From CAWAMR01 sp963783095 (GTDB lineage Bacteria > Planctomycetota > Planctomycetia > Gemmatales > Gemmataceae), in assembly GCA_963783095.1 (NCBI GenBank), contig CAWAMR010000008.1, forward strand, positions 62,001 to 126,000: a stretch of DNA of 64,000 nucleotides, in the 5' to 3' direction. A program made the position numbers and the translations under genes. The notes below the pieces were generated by a model that worked only from the letters and a program-made list of their open reading frames with translations, made no database searches and was not told where the DNA came from. Every line of letters starts with the position of its first letter. Position 1 is the first letter of the stretch. Shown one piece after another: positions 26,060 through 35,317 of the stretch.

Positions 26060-28504
26060 TCAATCTTTCATAATCGGCTTGGGATCGCGAGCAGCCTTCG
26101 GGTCGATGTCGATAACAATTTTGTCGATCTTGCCGGTGAACTTGTTGTCCCCTTGCCTGTAGTCGGAGGTCACGGGGGTTTCACCGTCCATACCAACATC
26201 AGCGCCTTCATCCGCAGAGAATATGAAGGGCTGGGTTCTTTCGATCCGGCCCTCTGCGACCTTCTGTCCGTTCACTAGAATGGTTCCTTTTCCACCTTTT
26301 CCGAAACCACCTCCATCATAAATGAACTCGTAGCGAATGTTTGCCTTTCCTGGGACCAATGGCTTGGGTGCGCTAACCTTGTATTCCTTCAGGCCAAGGA
26401 AGTTGTAGGTGTATGTCGGTTTGCCATCCTTCAGATACAGGCTCCAACCGCCGAACCGTCCGGCCTGGGCCAGGATCACGCCGTTGGCACCACCCTCGGG
26501 GATTTGCACTTCTGCGGTAATGGTGTGCGTTTTGTTCTTGGTGTTGATAAAGACATTTTCGCTCATTCCTACCATGCCTTCATAGACCGTCAGAGAAGTG
26601 CGCCTACCCATCAGGTCGGGCCTGCCCGCCACTTCCGCGTTGACTCGTTCGATGCCGCGATCGTCGATGGGTAGAACATGATTCTTGACGGCTTCTTTCA
26701 TGAACAACTCTTGAAGTTCTTTGAGTTTTTCGGGGTTTTTCGCGGCCAAATCATTCACCGAACTAAAGTCGGTATCAACGTGGTAGAGTTCCCACTTGTC
26801 TTGGAGCAGCGGCCTGAGCGGCTTTGAATCCCAGGGTAGTCGATGCACGGTATGAGCCAGCCAGCCATCGTGATAGATGCCTCGATTGCCGAAGATTTCG
26901 AAGTACTGGGTCTTATGCCGGTCCTTGGCCGCGGCATCCGCGAAAGTGTAGAGCATGCTGACACCCTGAATCGGTGTCTGAACGGTTCCATTCACCGACT
27001 TCGGCTCCGGCAAGCCGGCCGCTTCCAAAATGGTTGGAGCAATGTCGATGAGGTGATGCCACTGGGATCGTATCTCACCTTTGGCTTTGATTCGGCTTGG
27101 CCAGTGGGCGACCATGCCATTGCGGGTTCCGCCATAACTGCCGGCGACCTGCTTGGTCCAGGTGAAGGGTGTATCGCCCGCAACCGCCCAGCCTGCGGCA
27201 TAATGGTTATAAGAATTAGGCCCGCCCAACTCGTCGAAATGTTTGAGGACATCCTCGACCGATTCCGGCACGCCGTTGAAGTAGGTGGACTCGTTGAACA
27301 GGCCGTTCATGGTTCCTTCGGCACTGGCACCATTGTCGCCCACAATGTAGAAAATCAGGGTGTTATCCAGCAGGTTCAGATCCTCGATAGCCTTGACCAG
27401 TCGGCCCGCCTCATAGTCGGCGTATTCTCCAAACCCGGCAAATACTTCCATCTGTCGGGCGAACAGCTTTTTTTCATCCGCACTGAGCTTGTCCCAGTCT
27501 TTGATGGCTTCGGGCTTCGGTGCCAGCGTGGTGTCGGCGGGGACCACTCCCAGCTTCTTTTGACGGGCCAGTGTCTCCTGGCGGACCTTGTCCCAGCCCT
27601 GATCGAACTTGCCCTTGTACCTGGCAATCCATTCCTTCGGAACATGGTGCGGTGCATGAGTTGCACCCGGTGCAAAGTAGGTAAAGAACGGCTTGTCGGG
27701 CGTTAGCGATTTCTGGAATTGAGTCCATTTGATGGCCTGATTGGCAAGGTCGGTCATCAAATGATAGTTTGGGTCGCGCGGCGTCTCGATCTTGTTCAGT
27801 CCCTCGTACAAACCGGGTGCCCACTGATTGGCTTCGCCGCCGATGAAGCCGTAAAACTTGTCGAAACCGGAACGGGTTGGCCAGCGATCGGTAGGTCCGG
27901 AGGGGCTTACTTCCCAGGCCGCCGTTTCATGAGACTTGCCGAACGCTGCGGTGCTGTACCCGTTGAGCCGAAGCATCTCGGCGAGAGGCGCAACGCTGTT
28001 GGGGCGTTGACCCGTGTTTCCGGGGAACGCAGTGGCGGTTTCCGTGATGGAACCCATGTTGCAGACATGATGATTTCGCCCGGTGAGGAGTGCCATTCGG
28101 CTGGGCGAACACAGTGCGGTGGTATGGAATTTGTTGTATTTCAGTCCGCTTTTTGCGAGCCGTTCGAGAGTCGGCATCTGAACGGGTCCGCCGAAGGCGC
28201 TGGACTGGCCGAAACCCATATCGTCGATCAGAACGATCAGGACGTTGGGTGCGCCCGCCGGTGCTTTGACTTCAAACCGAGGAGGGGCCTTGGCGTTGCG
28301 GACGTCGAGTACAGTGATCGGCGCAATCGTTGGCTCAGGAATTGGGAGGATCGTCCGATCGACTATCGCGCTATCGGGAGGATTGGTTTTCACCTCGGCG
28401 ACAACTGGTCGATTCGGAGCCAAAAAAAACGTCGAGGCCAGGTATCCGAAAGCGATTCCCAGAATAGCAATGACGATGCTCGCGGACGTCGTTCTTCGCG
28501 TCAC
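26060..28504 (-). CDS. Large arylsulfatase (CSPSR active site), 814 aa
   Basis: The start is a GTG preceded by GGGGAG seven bases upstream. The N-terminus is a signal anchor (IVIAILGIAFGYLASTFFLA). Catalytic features: NVLIVLIDDMGFGQSSAFGG for metal binding, TTALCSPSRMALLTGRNHH with the canonical CSPSR formylglycine site, and YIVGDNGASAEGT. The C-terminal 180 residues form a separate beta-sandwich (LSLYLKDG-type strands, GKGGKGTILVNGQ). The architecture matches Pseudomonas-type arylsulfatases. The frame is intact. Dependent on the FGE at 15.3 kb. Confidence 0.92.
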   Translation of the reverse strand: MTRRTTSASIVIAILGIAFGYLASTFFLAPNRPVVAEVKTNPPDSAIVDRTILPIPEPTIAPITVLDVRNAKAPPRFEVKAPAGAPNVLIVLIDDMGFGQSSAFGGPVQMPTLERLAKSGLKYNKFHTTALCSPSRMALLTGRNHHVCNMGSITETATAFPGNTGQRPNSVAPLAEMLRLNGYSTAAFGKSHETAAWEVSPSGPTDRWPTRSGFDKFYGFIGGEANQWAPGLYEGLNKIETPRDPNYHLMTDLANQAIKWTQFQKSLTPDKPFFTYFAPGATHAPHHVPKEWIARYKGKFDQGWDKVRQETLARQKKLGVVPADTTLAPKPEAIKDWDKLSADEKKLFARQMEVFAGFGEYADYEAGRLVKAIEDLNLLDNTLIFYIVGDNGASAEGTMNGLFNESTYFNGVPESVEDVLKHFDELGGPNSYNHYAAGWAVAGDTPFTWTKQVAGSYGGTRNGMVAHWPSRIKAKGEIRSQWHHLIDIAPTILEAAGLPEPKSVNGTVQTPIQGVSMLYTFADAAAKDRHKTQYFEIFGNRGIYHDGWLAHTVHRLPWDSKPLRPLLQDKWELYHVDTDFSSVNDLAAKNPEKLKELQELFMKEAVKNHVLPIDDRGIERVNAEVAGRPDLMGRRTSLTVYEGMVGMSENVFINTKNKTHTITAEVQIPEGGANGVILAQAGRFGGWSLYLKDGKPTYTYNFLGLKEYKVSAPKPLVPGKANIRYEFIYDGGGFGKGGKGTILVNGQKVAEGRIERTQPFIFSADEGADVGMDGETPVTSDYRQGDNKFTGKIDKIVIDIDPKAARDPKPIMKD

Positions 28505-28817
28505 AATAAGGCTCCCCAGTAAGGATATTGCCGAATGGTTTGATAGGGTGGCACAGCCAAATCAGCGTGCGCTGAAGATTTGTTTCATCGGCGAGGTCTG
28601 GTATACGAGGAGTTGGAAAATGGGAAAGGCTCAATCCGAATCTGGCGAAGGCGATTTCGCTGATTCTTCTCGCGATCTCTAATGTCCCAGAAAAAGAGTG
28701 AATTCTTGCTCGACCCGGACCAGTTGTCAAAAAGACCTTGGCATCAGGTATTGGCGGATCGCTTAATAAGAGCCCTGGCCGTCGGATCAATGCGACGGGC
28801 GCACCGTTGCCTAAACC
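28505..28817. other. Intergenic stretch without a recognised gene
   Basis: About 310 bases upstream of the arylsulfatase. The frames are short or are shadows. It should contain the sulfatase promoter, but no convincing -35/-10 pair stands out. Confidence 0.4.
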
Positions 28818-28926
28818 CCGTTCAGATTGAAAACCGGATTTCAGGCAATTGACACAATTCTCGCTTCAGAAAGCACTTATGCCAAGACCGTTGGTGCAAG
28901 AAAAACCCGGTTACCAATCCGAACGG
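28818..28926. mobile_element. MITE-like element, copy 1
   Basis: 109 bases bounded by terminal inverted repeats CCGTTCAGATTGAAAACCGG and CCGGTTACCAATCCGAACGG, with GACACAATTCTCGCT inside. A second copy in the same orientation is at 29348-29461. Too short to code; the terminal repeats and two-copy state suggest a non-autonomous transposable element. Confidence 0.7.
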
Positions 28927-28953
28927 AGTTGAAGATCCCGTTTGGGATTTTCA

Positions 28954-29040
28954 CCGCGTAGCGGTGGCCGATGGTAGCCGGGCGTTTCGACGCCCGGATT
29001 GGGCACGCAGGGGTTAGAGCGTCGCGTAGCGACGCTTGAG
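28954..29040. repeat. Left arm of a ~90-bp inverted repeat around a RAYT remnant
   Basis: The sequence is largely complementary to 29241-29329. The arm contains its own small hairpins: GCCGGGCGTTTCGACGCCCGG and GCGTCGCGTAGCGACGC. This nested palindrome structure is typical of REP/BIME elements mobilised by RAYT transposases. Confidence 0.75.
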
Positions 29041-29049
29041 CCATCAACC

Positions 29050-29212
29050 CCACACGTAATGCCGGCAACTTGCGGGCCTTCATGTCGTTCTGACGGGCAA
29101 TGCCGCCAAGGTATTCCCAGATGCATTGTTCGACCTCCGGGCTAATCCAGGGTTCGCGGTTTTTGGTGCTGAAAATAAAGTGGTAGTGCAAGCTCGTGTA
29201 GGTGTTGGCCAT
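29050..29212 (-). pseudogene. N-terminal fragment of a REP-associated (Y1/HUH) transposase
   Basis: ATG 29212 gives MANTYTSLHYHFIFSTKNRE, then PWISPEVEQCIWEYLGGIAR and QNDMKARK, the standard N-terminus of RAYT/IS200-like transposases. The similarity ends around VAGIT, just where the HUH metal motif should begin; the HVH residues and catalytic Tyr are gone. It is flanked by the two arms of a REP-like repeat, so this is the dead centre of a REP-RAYT unit. Confidence 0.7.
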
Positions 29213-29240
29213 GGCGACGTCTCCGGTCATAAGAGTCCGT

Positions 29241-29329
29241 CTCAAGCGTCGCTGACGCGACGCATAAACCCGCGGCGGCCCGAATCCGGGCGTTGAAACG
29301 CCCGGCTACCATCGAACACCGCTACGCGG
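29241..29329. repeat. Right arm of the inverted repeat around the RAYT remnant
   Basis: Pairs with 28954-29040. It contains AAGCGTCGCTGACGCGACGC and CCGGGCGTTGAAACGCCCGG, slightly diverged from the left arm, so the two arms did not arise by very recent copying. Confidence 0.75.
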
Positions 29330-29347
29330 TGGAAGAGTACATTGACC

Positions 29348-29461
29348 CCGTTCAGATTGAATACCGGATTCCAGACAAGCGACACAATTCTCGCTACAGA
29401 AAGCACGTATGATAGATACCGTTTCTTGGTGTATGAAGAATCCGGTTTTCAATCTGAACGG
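29348..29461. mobile_element. MITE-like element, copy 2
   Basis: 114 bases with terminal repeats CCGTTCAGATTGAATACCGG and CCGGTTTTCAATCTGAACGG, nearly perfect over 24 bases. Shares the ends and the core GACACAATTCTCGCTACAG-type segment with copy 1 but has a few internal changes. Confidence 0.7.
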
Positions 29462-29503
29462 AGTTTAGTTCTACTATTTCGCTGAATTTCGTCGGTATCT
29501 CAA

Positions 29504-29605
29504 CGTGCCATACCTTTCGCGGAGCGAAAGGGCTACATTAGTCCGCCAGGTTCCAAATACGCGACACACAGTGTAGTCCTTTCGCTCCGCGAAAGGTATG
29601 GCACG
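29504..29605. repeat. Long inverted repeat
   Basis: Arms CGTGCCATACCTTTCGCGGA (from 29504) and TCCGCGAAAGGTATGGCACG (ending 29605) pair over about 35 bases around a loop of roughly 35 bases. It lies downstream of the minus-strand gene at 29758. No stable T-run. Confidence 0.85.
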
Positions 29606-29757
29606 TCGGGTTGACAGGGACAAACTGCGAAAAAGTAGAACGTGGCTGGCCTCTTTAGATGTGGGCTGTATCGCGGGGCTGCTCATGGGATGCCTCTTGG
29701 ATTCAGCTTGTTCCCAAGCTTTAAGCTTGAGAACGAGGTGAATGAAAGGCGGGTAAG

Positions 29758-30909
29758 TCATTCGTCGAAATAAATATCCGAGCCGCGGTGCGGCATGAAC
29801 TTTCTCGCCAGATCGGCGGCAATTCGCTGGAGCATCTTCTCGCGGAATGCCGGTAACGCGATACTGTCGGCATCCACCTTGAATGAATCGGGGTAGTGTC
29901 TCGTGTATTCTTGTTCGAGCGACGGTGCTTTGTCTTTCTTCGACAGATCATAAGCGGATATTGCGATTTCTGTCTTACCACGCAATAGCCGGCGATTCGT
30001 CTCCGGTTCAAAGAGGCTGATACTCAAAACCTCCAGGTCGATGACGTAATCAGCGCCAAAATGCTTGCCAATGTCAATGGGATGATAGCTCTTCCACTCC
30101 GGGTGTTCGTCCTGATACCGGGAGACTGGCTGATTCTTCAGCACGATGATTTTTTCCTTGGCCTCCTTGGCCATCGTTTCCAACGCCCGCTTGAACTCGG
30201 TAGCCAGTGACTGATCGATCCCCCGGAATTCGTTCAGTCCCGGTCTTGCCGAAGTTATTACAACCACGCGCACTTCCTCATGTTTTCGCGCCGGTCGCGT
30301 CAAGGGATACTCGGGCGGACACAAGGGATCCGGTGTCTCGCGTTCCAGCTTGGAAGTCTCGACAATCGGTTTGCTGAAACACATCGGATCGAGTTCCAAT
30401 GCCTTGATCGCGGTTTTCTTTGCCTTGGCAGTGTCGCCGTCCTCACATGCCTTGCGGTAATTAGCCAGCAGTTTTTGAAGTTTCTTGTCTACCTTGGTTT
30501 TGCCAGTATTCCCGGTCGGAGTTGTCGTCTGTGCTTTGGGTTTTTCCTCGTCCCTCGGAACACTTGGGCCATAGGCCCCATTCTGACTATAGGTTAGCGC
30601 CGAGGGATGTGGTTCCAACCAAAATCGATGCATTTCTTCTTGCATCTGCCGCAGATCTTCCGACTCGTTCAGCATTTGTCGCATTCGATAATTGGAGTCG
30701 GTGTCGTAACGTGGCGAATCGCCTTGTACGAATCGACGTAATTTCGCGAAGAACTTCTCGTCTTCTTTTGGTGGGCTTTGTTTCATCGACTCCTTGCAAC
30801 TTGGAGCAGTCTCCTTTTTCATAGGCTGCGATTTCTTTGCATCTACATTGGGATTGTTTCCACTACCTGGAGGATCCCAAAGCCCCGCTTTCTCTTCTTC
30901 ACGACTCAA
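29758..30909 (-). CDS. Planctomycete hypothetical protein sharing a module with its neighbour, 383 aa
   Basis: The N-terminal third is disordered and contains a segment (TAPSCKESMKQSPP, then YRMRQMLNESEDLRQMQEEM and HPSALTY) clearly paralogous to the C-terminal part of the gene upstream. After a Pro/Thr linker comes a helical repeat (KACEDGDTAKAKKTAIKALE, TPR-like), then an alpha/beta domain: EVRVVVITSARPGLNEFRGI, HFGADYVIDLEVLSISLFEP and AYDLSKKDKAPSL. This last part resembles lipoprotein families that sense or assemble at the envelope, but no signal peptide is visible in this frame. Function unknown. Confidence 0.7.
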   Translation of the reverse strand: MSREEEKAGLWDPPGSGNNPNVDAKKSQPMKKETAPSCKESMKQSPPKEDEKFFAKLRRFVQGDSPRYDTDSNYRMRQMLNESEDLRQMQEEMHRFWLEPHPSALTYSQNGAYGPSVPRDEEKPKAQTTTPTGNTGKTKVDKKLQKLLANYRKACEDGDTAKAKKTAIKALELDPMCFSKPIVETSKLERETPDPLCPPEYPLTRPARKHEEVRVVVITSARPGLNEFRGIDQSLATEFKRALETMAKEAKEKIIVLKNQPVSRYQDEHPEWKSYHPIDIGKHFGADYVIDLEVLSISLFEPETNRRLLRGKTEIAISAYDLSKKDKAPSLEQEYTRHYPDSFKVDADSIALPAFREKMLQRIAADLARKFMPHRGSDIYFDE

Positions 30910-30987
30910 TTCCTTCGGAAGAGGGAAATCGGGTTCTTGCGGGAAATACTGCGGGGTGTGTGAAAGATACGCGCCCTTCGGGCAAAG

Positions 30988-32556
30988 TCATCCCTCCAAT
31001 GGGATCGCCATAAAGCGGCATATCCATTCCTGGGAGATCGCCCCAATTCCATTGATGAGGCCCTCGAAAAATTCACTGACTCGCGTTCCGATCTGCGCAC
31101 CCACTTTCGATTTCTGAACGTCCCCGTCGGGGCCGACGATTGCGCCAGTCAACCGATCGTAGCTTAGCGCCGAGGGTTGTTGATTCATCCAAAACGGATG
31201 CTTTTTTTCTTGCGCTGCACGCAGGTCTTCCGACTCCTTCAACATTTGTCGCATTCGAGCTTCGGGGTCGGTATCATATTTATTGAAAATGCACAACGGT
31301 GGCGGGTTATCCCGCACGAACTGTTCCACTTTCTGCATGAATGTCTTTTCTTCTTGCGGAATGTTCCGGTTCATCGACTCCTTGCCACCTGGAGCAGTCT
31401 CTTCCTTTTTCATGGGCTGCTTTTTCTCTTTGTCCTTCTTTAACTCCGAAATCGGTTTGACCTCCGCTCCAACGATAACCCCTCCCACTTGAATAACCCC
31501 GGACTCCGCCGGTTCCTTACTCCCGATCCCCACTTTGAGGGTGACTTTCATGGTTGGAGGCTGCATTGCCATCGACCCAAATGGAACCTTGGCGATGCCG
31601 TTGATTCCCGACGCGATCAAAGCCAGAGTCTTTTCGACTACTGGATGTTGGGCGTTGGTTCCCACAGAAGGCGAGATTACCCGCGGCGTTACCAGCAGTA
31701 CGCAAACTTTCGGTGTGTTTTTGGGGATAAGATTGAGCCAGGGGCTTTTCTTGAGTTCGGGAGCAAGAAGCTGGACTGCTTCCGCATCCGAACACCAGCC
31801 GGCGATCAAAGTCGTCTGTCCGCTGGCGGATACGACCAATCCCTCCGACAACCCACCCGGCGACTTCAGATGGTAAGAAACGCCGATCGATTTGCGATCT
31901 TCCCCAAGACGGGGATGCATGCACAGTCGAAACTTCTCACCCATTTCAATGCAGCAGTGTTGCCCGTCGAATGCGGTGACCTTCGGTGCCTGCAGCACGT
32001 GAGCGCTGGGGCTGGTTTGGACGGTCTGCATCAGCATGGTCACTGCTCTATCGTCCAATACGAGCCGTTTGTGCCAGTACCATTTGCCTTGATCCGCAGC
32101 GGTGCGATCCCGAAGCCAGCTTTCCCAGAGATTCGTGGGGATTGTCACCAAACGAAACTCCATCGCGACTTGATGGTCCATCTCCTTGCTCAACGCCTTT
32201 AGATAGCGCCCCAGTTCGTCGTGGATTGCCGCGGTTTGTTCTACCACCAGCGACATACCTATTGGGTAATATTCGATCGTTCCACGTCCTCCCGAACCGG
32301 TCCAGCTTTTGTGTGCGACTATCTGCTTGATGCTACGGATCAGTTCCTCTTCACAAGTGCCTCCCGAAGAGGGTTTCTTGGGAACCATCGGCACAGGCAA
32401 CGAAAGAGGCTCGCCGGTCGATTGGCAGTGCGAACTATTCAAAGGAATGACAAGATCGGCAACGGAGTAGGTCTTGGTTACGAGTTTCTCCTCCGCCGTG
32501 ATCGGCGGAATCAAACTGAGCAAGACGATGGAAGCAACCCAGTACGAACGCGACAT
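30988..32556 (-). CDS. Exported secretin-domain-like protein with extra C-terminal module, 522 aa
   Basis: ATG 32556 follows GAGGGAAG and gives a signal peptide (YWVASIVLLSLIPPITAEE). The core YSVADLVIPLNSSH, then HVLQAPKVTAFDGQHCCIEM and KVCVLLVTPRVISP is the pattern of secretin (GspD-type) domains, which form outer-membrane export pores. The last 150 residues are a separate module (YDTDPEARMRQMLKESEDLR, HPFWMNQQPSALSYD) repeated in the next gene. Secretin cores normally end in a conserved barrel; here the pore-lining region is short, so it may be a relative and not an active secretin. The frame is intact. Confidence 0.6.
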   Translation of the reverse strand: MSRSYWVASIVLLSLIPPITAEEKLVTKTYSVADLVIPLNSSHCQSTGEPLSLPVPMVPKKPSSGGTCEEELIRSIKQIVAHKSWTGSGGRGTIEYYPIGMSLVVEQTAAIHDELGRYLKALSKEMDHQVAMEFRLVTIPTNLWESWLRDRTAADQGKWYWHKRLVLDDRAVTMLMQTVQTSPSAHVLQAPKVTAFDGQHCCIEMGEKFRLCMHPRLGEDRKSIGVSYHLKSPGGLSEGLVVSASGQTTLIAGWCSDAEAVQLLAPELKKSPWLNLIPKNTPKVCVLLVTPRVISPSVGTNAQHPVVEKTLALIASGINGIAKVPFGSMAMQPPTMKVTLKVGIGSKEPAESGVIQVGGVIVGAEVKPISELKKDKEKKQPMKKEETAPGGKESMNRNIPQEEKTFMQKVEQFVRDNPPPLCIFNKYDTDPEARMRQMLKESEDLRAAQEKKHPFWMNQQPSALSYDRLTGAIVGPDGDVQKSKVGAQIGTRVSEFFEGLINGIGAISQEWICRFMAIPLEG

Positions 32557-32726
32557 TTTAACTTCCCTCAGCAGTGCGATGGGACATGACATGAACGCCG
32601 CGAAAATACCCAGTTTGCGGAACTTGACAAGGGCAACTTCGGATTTGGAATGATCTGGGTGTAACCACTTTCTCTGGGGGGTCGATAGGGTAGGGAAGAC
32701 CAAGCATATTGGTTTCCCCTCCCTCC

Positions 32727-32760
32727 AAACCGGACTGGCGGATTTCCCGCATCCGGCTTT
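32727..32760 (-). ncRNA. Group II intron domain V
   Basis: On the minus strand it reads AAAGCCGGATGCGGGAAATC followed by CGCCAGTCCGGTTT: the AGC catalytic triad at the base, a GAAA tetraloop at the tip and a two-base bulge, all domain V hallmarks. A domain VI-like hairpin follows immediately at about 32690-32722. Confidence 0.85.
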
Positions 32761-32773
32761 CCTGTTGTCGGTC

Positions 32774-34121
32774 TTACCCACAAGGGGATTGACTTGCTCG
32801 GGCATGGGCAGCTTCCAGACTATAGTACCCATGTTTGGCAAAGAAGGCATTCGGCCAGTGCTGATGATCCGTTCCCCGTCCGCGGCCTTTTCCGCCGGAA
32901 CGTTTGCGCAGTATGCTCCGCAAACGTCCGCGAATCCAACCGTCCACGGTCTTAAACGTCGTGTGGTAACTGTGCTGGAAGAATCCAAACCAGCCACGCA
33001 ACGTCAGGTTGATATCTGCGATTATACTTCGCAGCGATCGGCCGTTCGTCCGTTTCGTCTTCGTCCGGATGGTCTCTTTGAACTTCGCCATGCTCTTCTT
33101 CCTCGGCCAGCGCGTCAGACGTCCCCGCCGCGTGGTTAGGAAGTGATAGCCCAGAAAGTCAAAGCCTTCCTGCTGTACGTTGACGATTTTCGTCTTGGTT
33201 GGATGCAGCCGCAATCCCTCCGCTTCACACCACTGACGGATATACCCCAGTGTTTGTTCCGCTTCGGCCTGATTGCGACAGAGGATCACGAAGTCATCGG
33301 CATAGCGCACCATCTGCCACCCTTGGGCCGCCATTTGGTGATCCAGAGGATTGAGATAGATATTGCTCAGCAAAGGACTTAACACCGCTCCTTGCGGGGC
33401 TCCCGCTTCCGGTTCCCATTCTTTCAGTCCGTCCATAATGCCGGCTTTCAGAAAGGATTCGATCAGCTGAAGCATCCGCCCGTCCGCGATGCGTTCCCGC
33501 AGCCGACTCATCAGCCGGTCATGTGGGATCGTGTCGAAGTAGCTCTTCAGATCGGCATCGACCACGTAAGCGTAACCTTGCTTGAGCAGTTCATCCACTC
33601 GCCGCAGTGCGTCTTTGCAACCCCGCCGGGGCCGAAAGCCGTAACTGTGCGTGGCGAATTCTTTCTCAAAGATCGGTTCGATGACGTGTCGGACTGCTCC
33701 CTGAACGAGACTCGGTCGCGTACCGTGGGAATTCCCAAAGGTCGCTGCTCCTGGCTACCCGGCTTATCGATATACGTTCGCCGAATGGCCTGCGGCTGGT
33801 AAGTTCCTTCCTGGAGGGCTTTGGTGAGTTTCGCCACGTTGGCGTCCAGGTCGTCGGCAAATGCTTCGACCGTGACATGATCCACTCCCGGAGCACCTGG
33901 TTGGCAGCCACTTTGCTGTGACTGACGCGCAGATTGCGTTCCTTCCACACTTTATCGATCAGACTAAACCATATTCCTCCTTGGACGCCCTTTTCGAGCG
34001 CCGTCAACATGCGTTCGTTCCACACCGCCGGTTCGGTCCAGAGCCAGCGCTCCATAACGTCTCCGACTTGATTAGTCATTGCTGACACTGCCGTCGGGTT
34101 GGTTTCTTGCGGTGCTGACAT
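32774..34121 (-). CDS. ltrA: Group II intron reverse transcriptase/maturase, two frameshifts
   Basis: ATG 34121 follows GGAGGCGTG. The protein reads across three frames: residues 1-75 (NQVGDVMERWLWTEPAVWNE), then GAPGVDHVTVEAFADDLDAN (RT domain 0/1) and DKPGSQEQRPLGIPTVRDR, then FATHSYGFRPRRGCKDALRR, YAYVVDADLKSYFDTIPHDR, GAPQGAVLSPLLSNIYLNPL and MVRYADDFVILC with the YADD catalytic site. The maturase domain X (INLTLRGWFGFFQHSYHTTF) and a terminal WPNAFFAKHGYYSLEAAHA follow. About 450 aa. The shifts near 33.9 and 33.6 kb may be sequence errors; if real the intron can no longer move itself. Confidence 0.85.
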
Positions 34122-34815
34122 CACGCCTCCAACTTCCTACGTCCCTTGGCTCCCCCGGCGTTACCCGGCTTCTTCGCTACTACGGACGCTCTGACTTCCG
34201 ATTCCGATACTTCCCAAGGGCATGCAGCGATCGCTTCGCTCCGCGGATGCTCGCTGCAACATCCCGGCCCAGACGCCTTTGGGTACGGTCCATCTGCGGC
34301 AACCGTTCTCGACCCTCGTTCCATACATCCAGCGAAATCGGATCTCCCTACTTCCCGTCATGGAACCTTCTGACCGTTCTGTCTCCAACCACCCCTTGTC
34401 GTTCTCGGTGCTGAGTTTGACGCCCTCCGAGACTCCTTGGACTTCGCCTTTCGCTAGCAGGCTCGTCACGACAACAGGCCGAATCGAGTTCGTTATCCTA
34501 CGGACCAGTCGTTCGCTTCCGGTTGCTCTCCACCTCGCCTCGCGACGACGCAGTTACCTTCAGCTACAATGTCCAAACTCGAAACATTGATAGGGACTTT
34601 CACCCTACCGATTCCATGCGCTCGTAGGCGCACTAGCGGCGGCTTCCAGCCGCCGAGAGGTTGCAGACGGCGGCAGGATGCCGCCGCTACGACGGTATCC
34701 CCCAGAGAAAATGGTTACACCCAATGATGTCCGCCTTGCAGGAATGCCGGCGGATTGCTATCAGCAATCCGAAATCAAGTTTTCACTATTGGGTCCGCTG
34801 ATGCGAGAGTCGAAT

Positions 34816-35307
34816 ATGAAACGTGCCGTGGGCACTCTTGGGTTGTTCTTGATCTTCTTCGGACTCGCAGGCGCTCATGTTCTCAAATCGACGAGACATA
34901 CAAGCGGAGCCGGTGAAGGAGCCTGTCCCAAATGACGAATTGATCGATCCGCCCGTCATAAGGGCCGCATCCGAAAAGGAATGGGCACCCCCAAAAAAAC
35001 GCGAAACCGGCAAGGTCGAAGCTGGTCTTCTCCAGATTGTGCCGCCTGCGCAATCGTTAAAATCGGTCCAAACTGCGCCGGCAAAACAAGAGATAAAGTC
35101 AGAATTACGCTTGCCATTGGAACAACCGTCACTTAATCTCAACACTAAGTCCGGAGAACAACTCAAGGCCGGGTCAAAGTCTAAGACCGCTCCGATTCTG
35201 GAAGATCCTCCGGCAATCGCTGTTCCACCTGCGACACTCGACATGCCGGGCAAGGCAGAACAACCTTTAATGTCGGATCAGTTGATGATCCCGCTACAAC
35301 CCCATGA
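34816..35307 (+). CDS. Exported Pro-rich protein, frameshifted
   Basis: ATG 34816 gives a signal peptide (VGTLGLFLIFFGLAGAHVL). After a one-base shift near 34890 the protein continues RRDIQAEPVKEPVPNDELID, rich in Pro, Lys, Glu and Gln, without a recognisable domain. The end is uncertain: in the original frame a TGA at 35305 would close the gene 11 bases before the next ATG; in the shifted frame it would run into the next gene. Two compensating indels are the simplest reading. Confidence 0.45.
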
Positions 35308-35317
35308 GGAGTCACCC

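Larger units (their letters stand above)
32685..34633 (-). mobile_element. Group II intron (retroelement), 1949 bp
   Basis: The 5' end at 34633 starts GTGCGCC, the group II consensus GTGYG. The 3' end at 32685 ends CCCTAT, matching the AY rule. Domain V is at 32727-32760 and the ORF lies in domain IV. Boundaries were set by comparison with the intact hairpin copy at 24717. The intron inserted into the minus strand of a palindromic repeat, 129 bases upstream of the secretin-like gene, so it probably did not damage a gene. Confidence 0.85.
32657..34722. repeat. Interspersed hairpin repeat, copy B, split by a group II intron
   Basis: The left arm (GGGTGTAACCA, TTTCTCTGGGGGG, then TCG) and right part (TAGCGGCGGCTTCCAGCC to TGGTTACACCC) match intact copy A at 24717-24832. 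Removing 32685-34633 rejoins TCG to TAGCGGCGGC, restoring a normal repeat. The intron sits in the left arm of the stem. Confidence 0.85.

Noticed and set aside
26843..27706. 287-residue plus-strand frame
   Set aside because: Antisense to the intact arylsulfatase, whose motifs are unmistakable.
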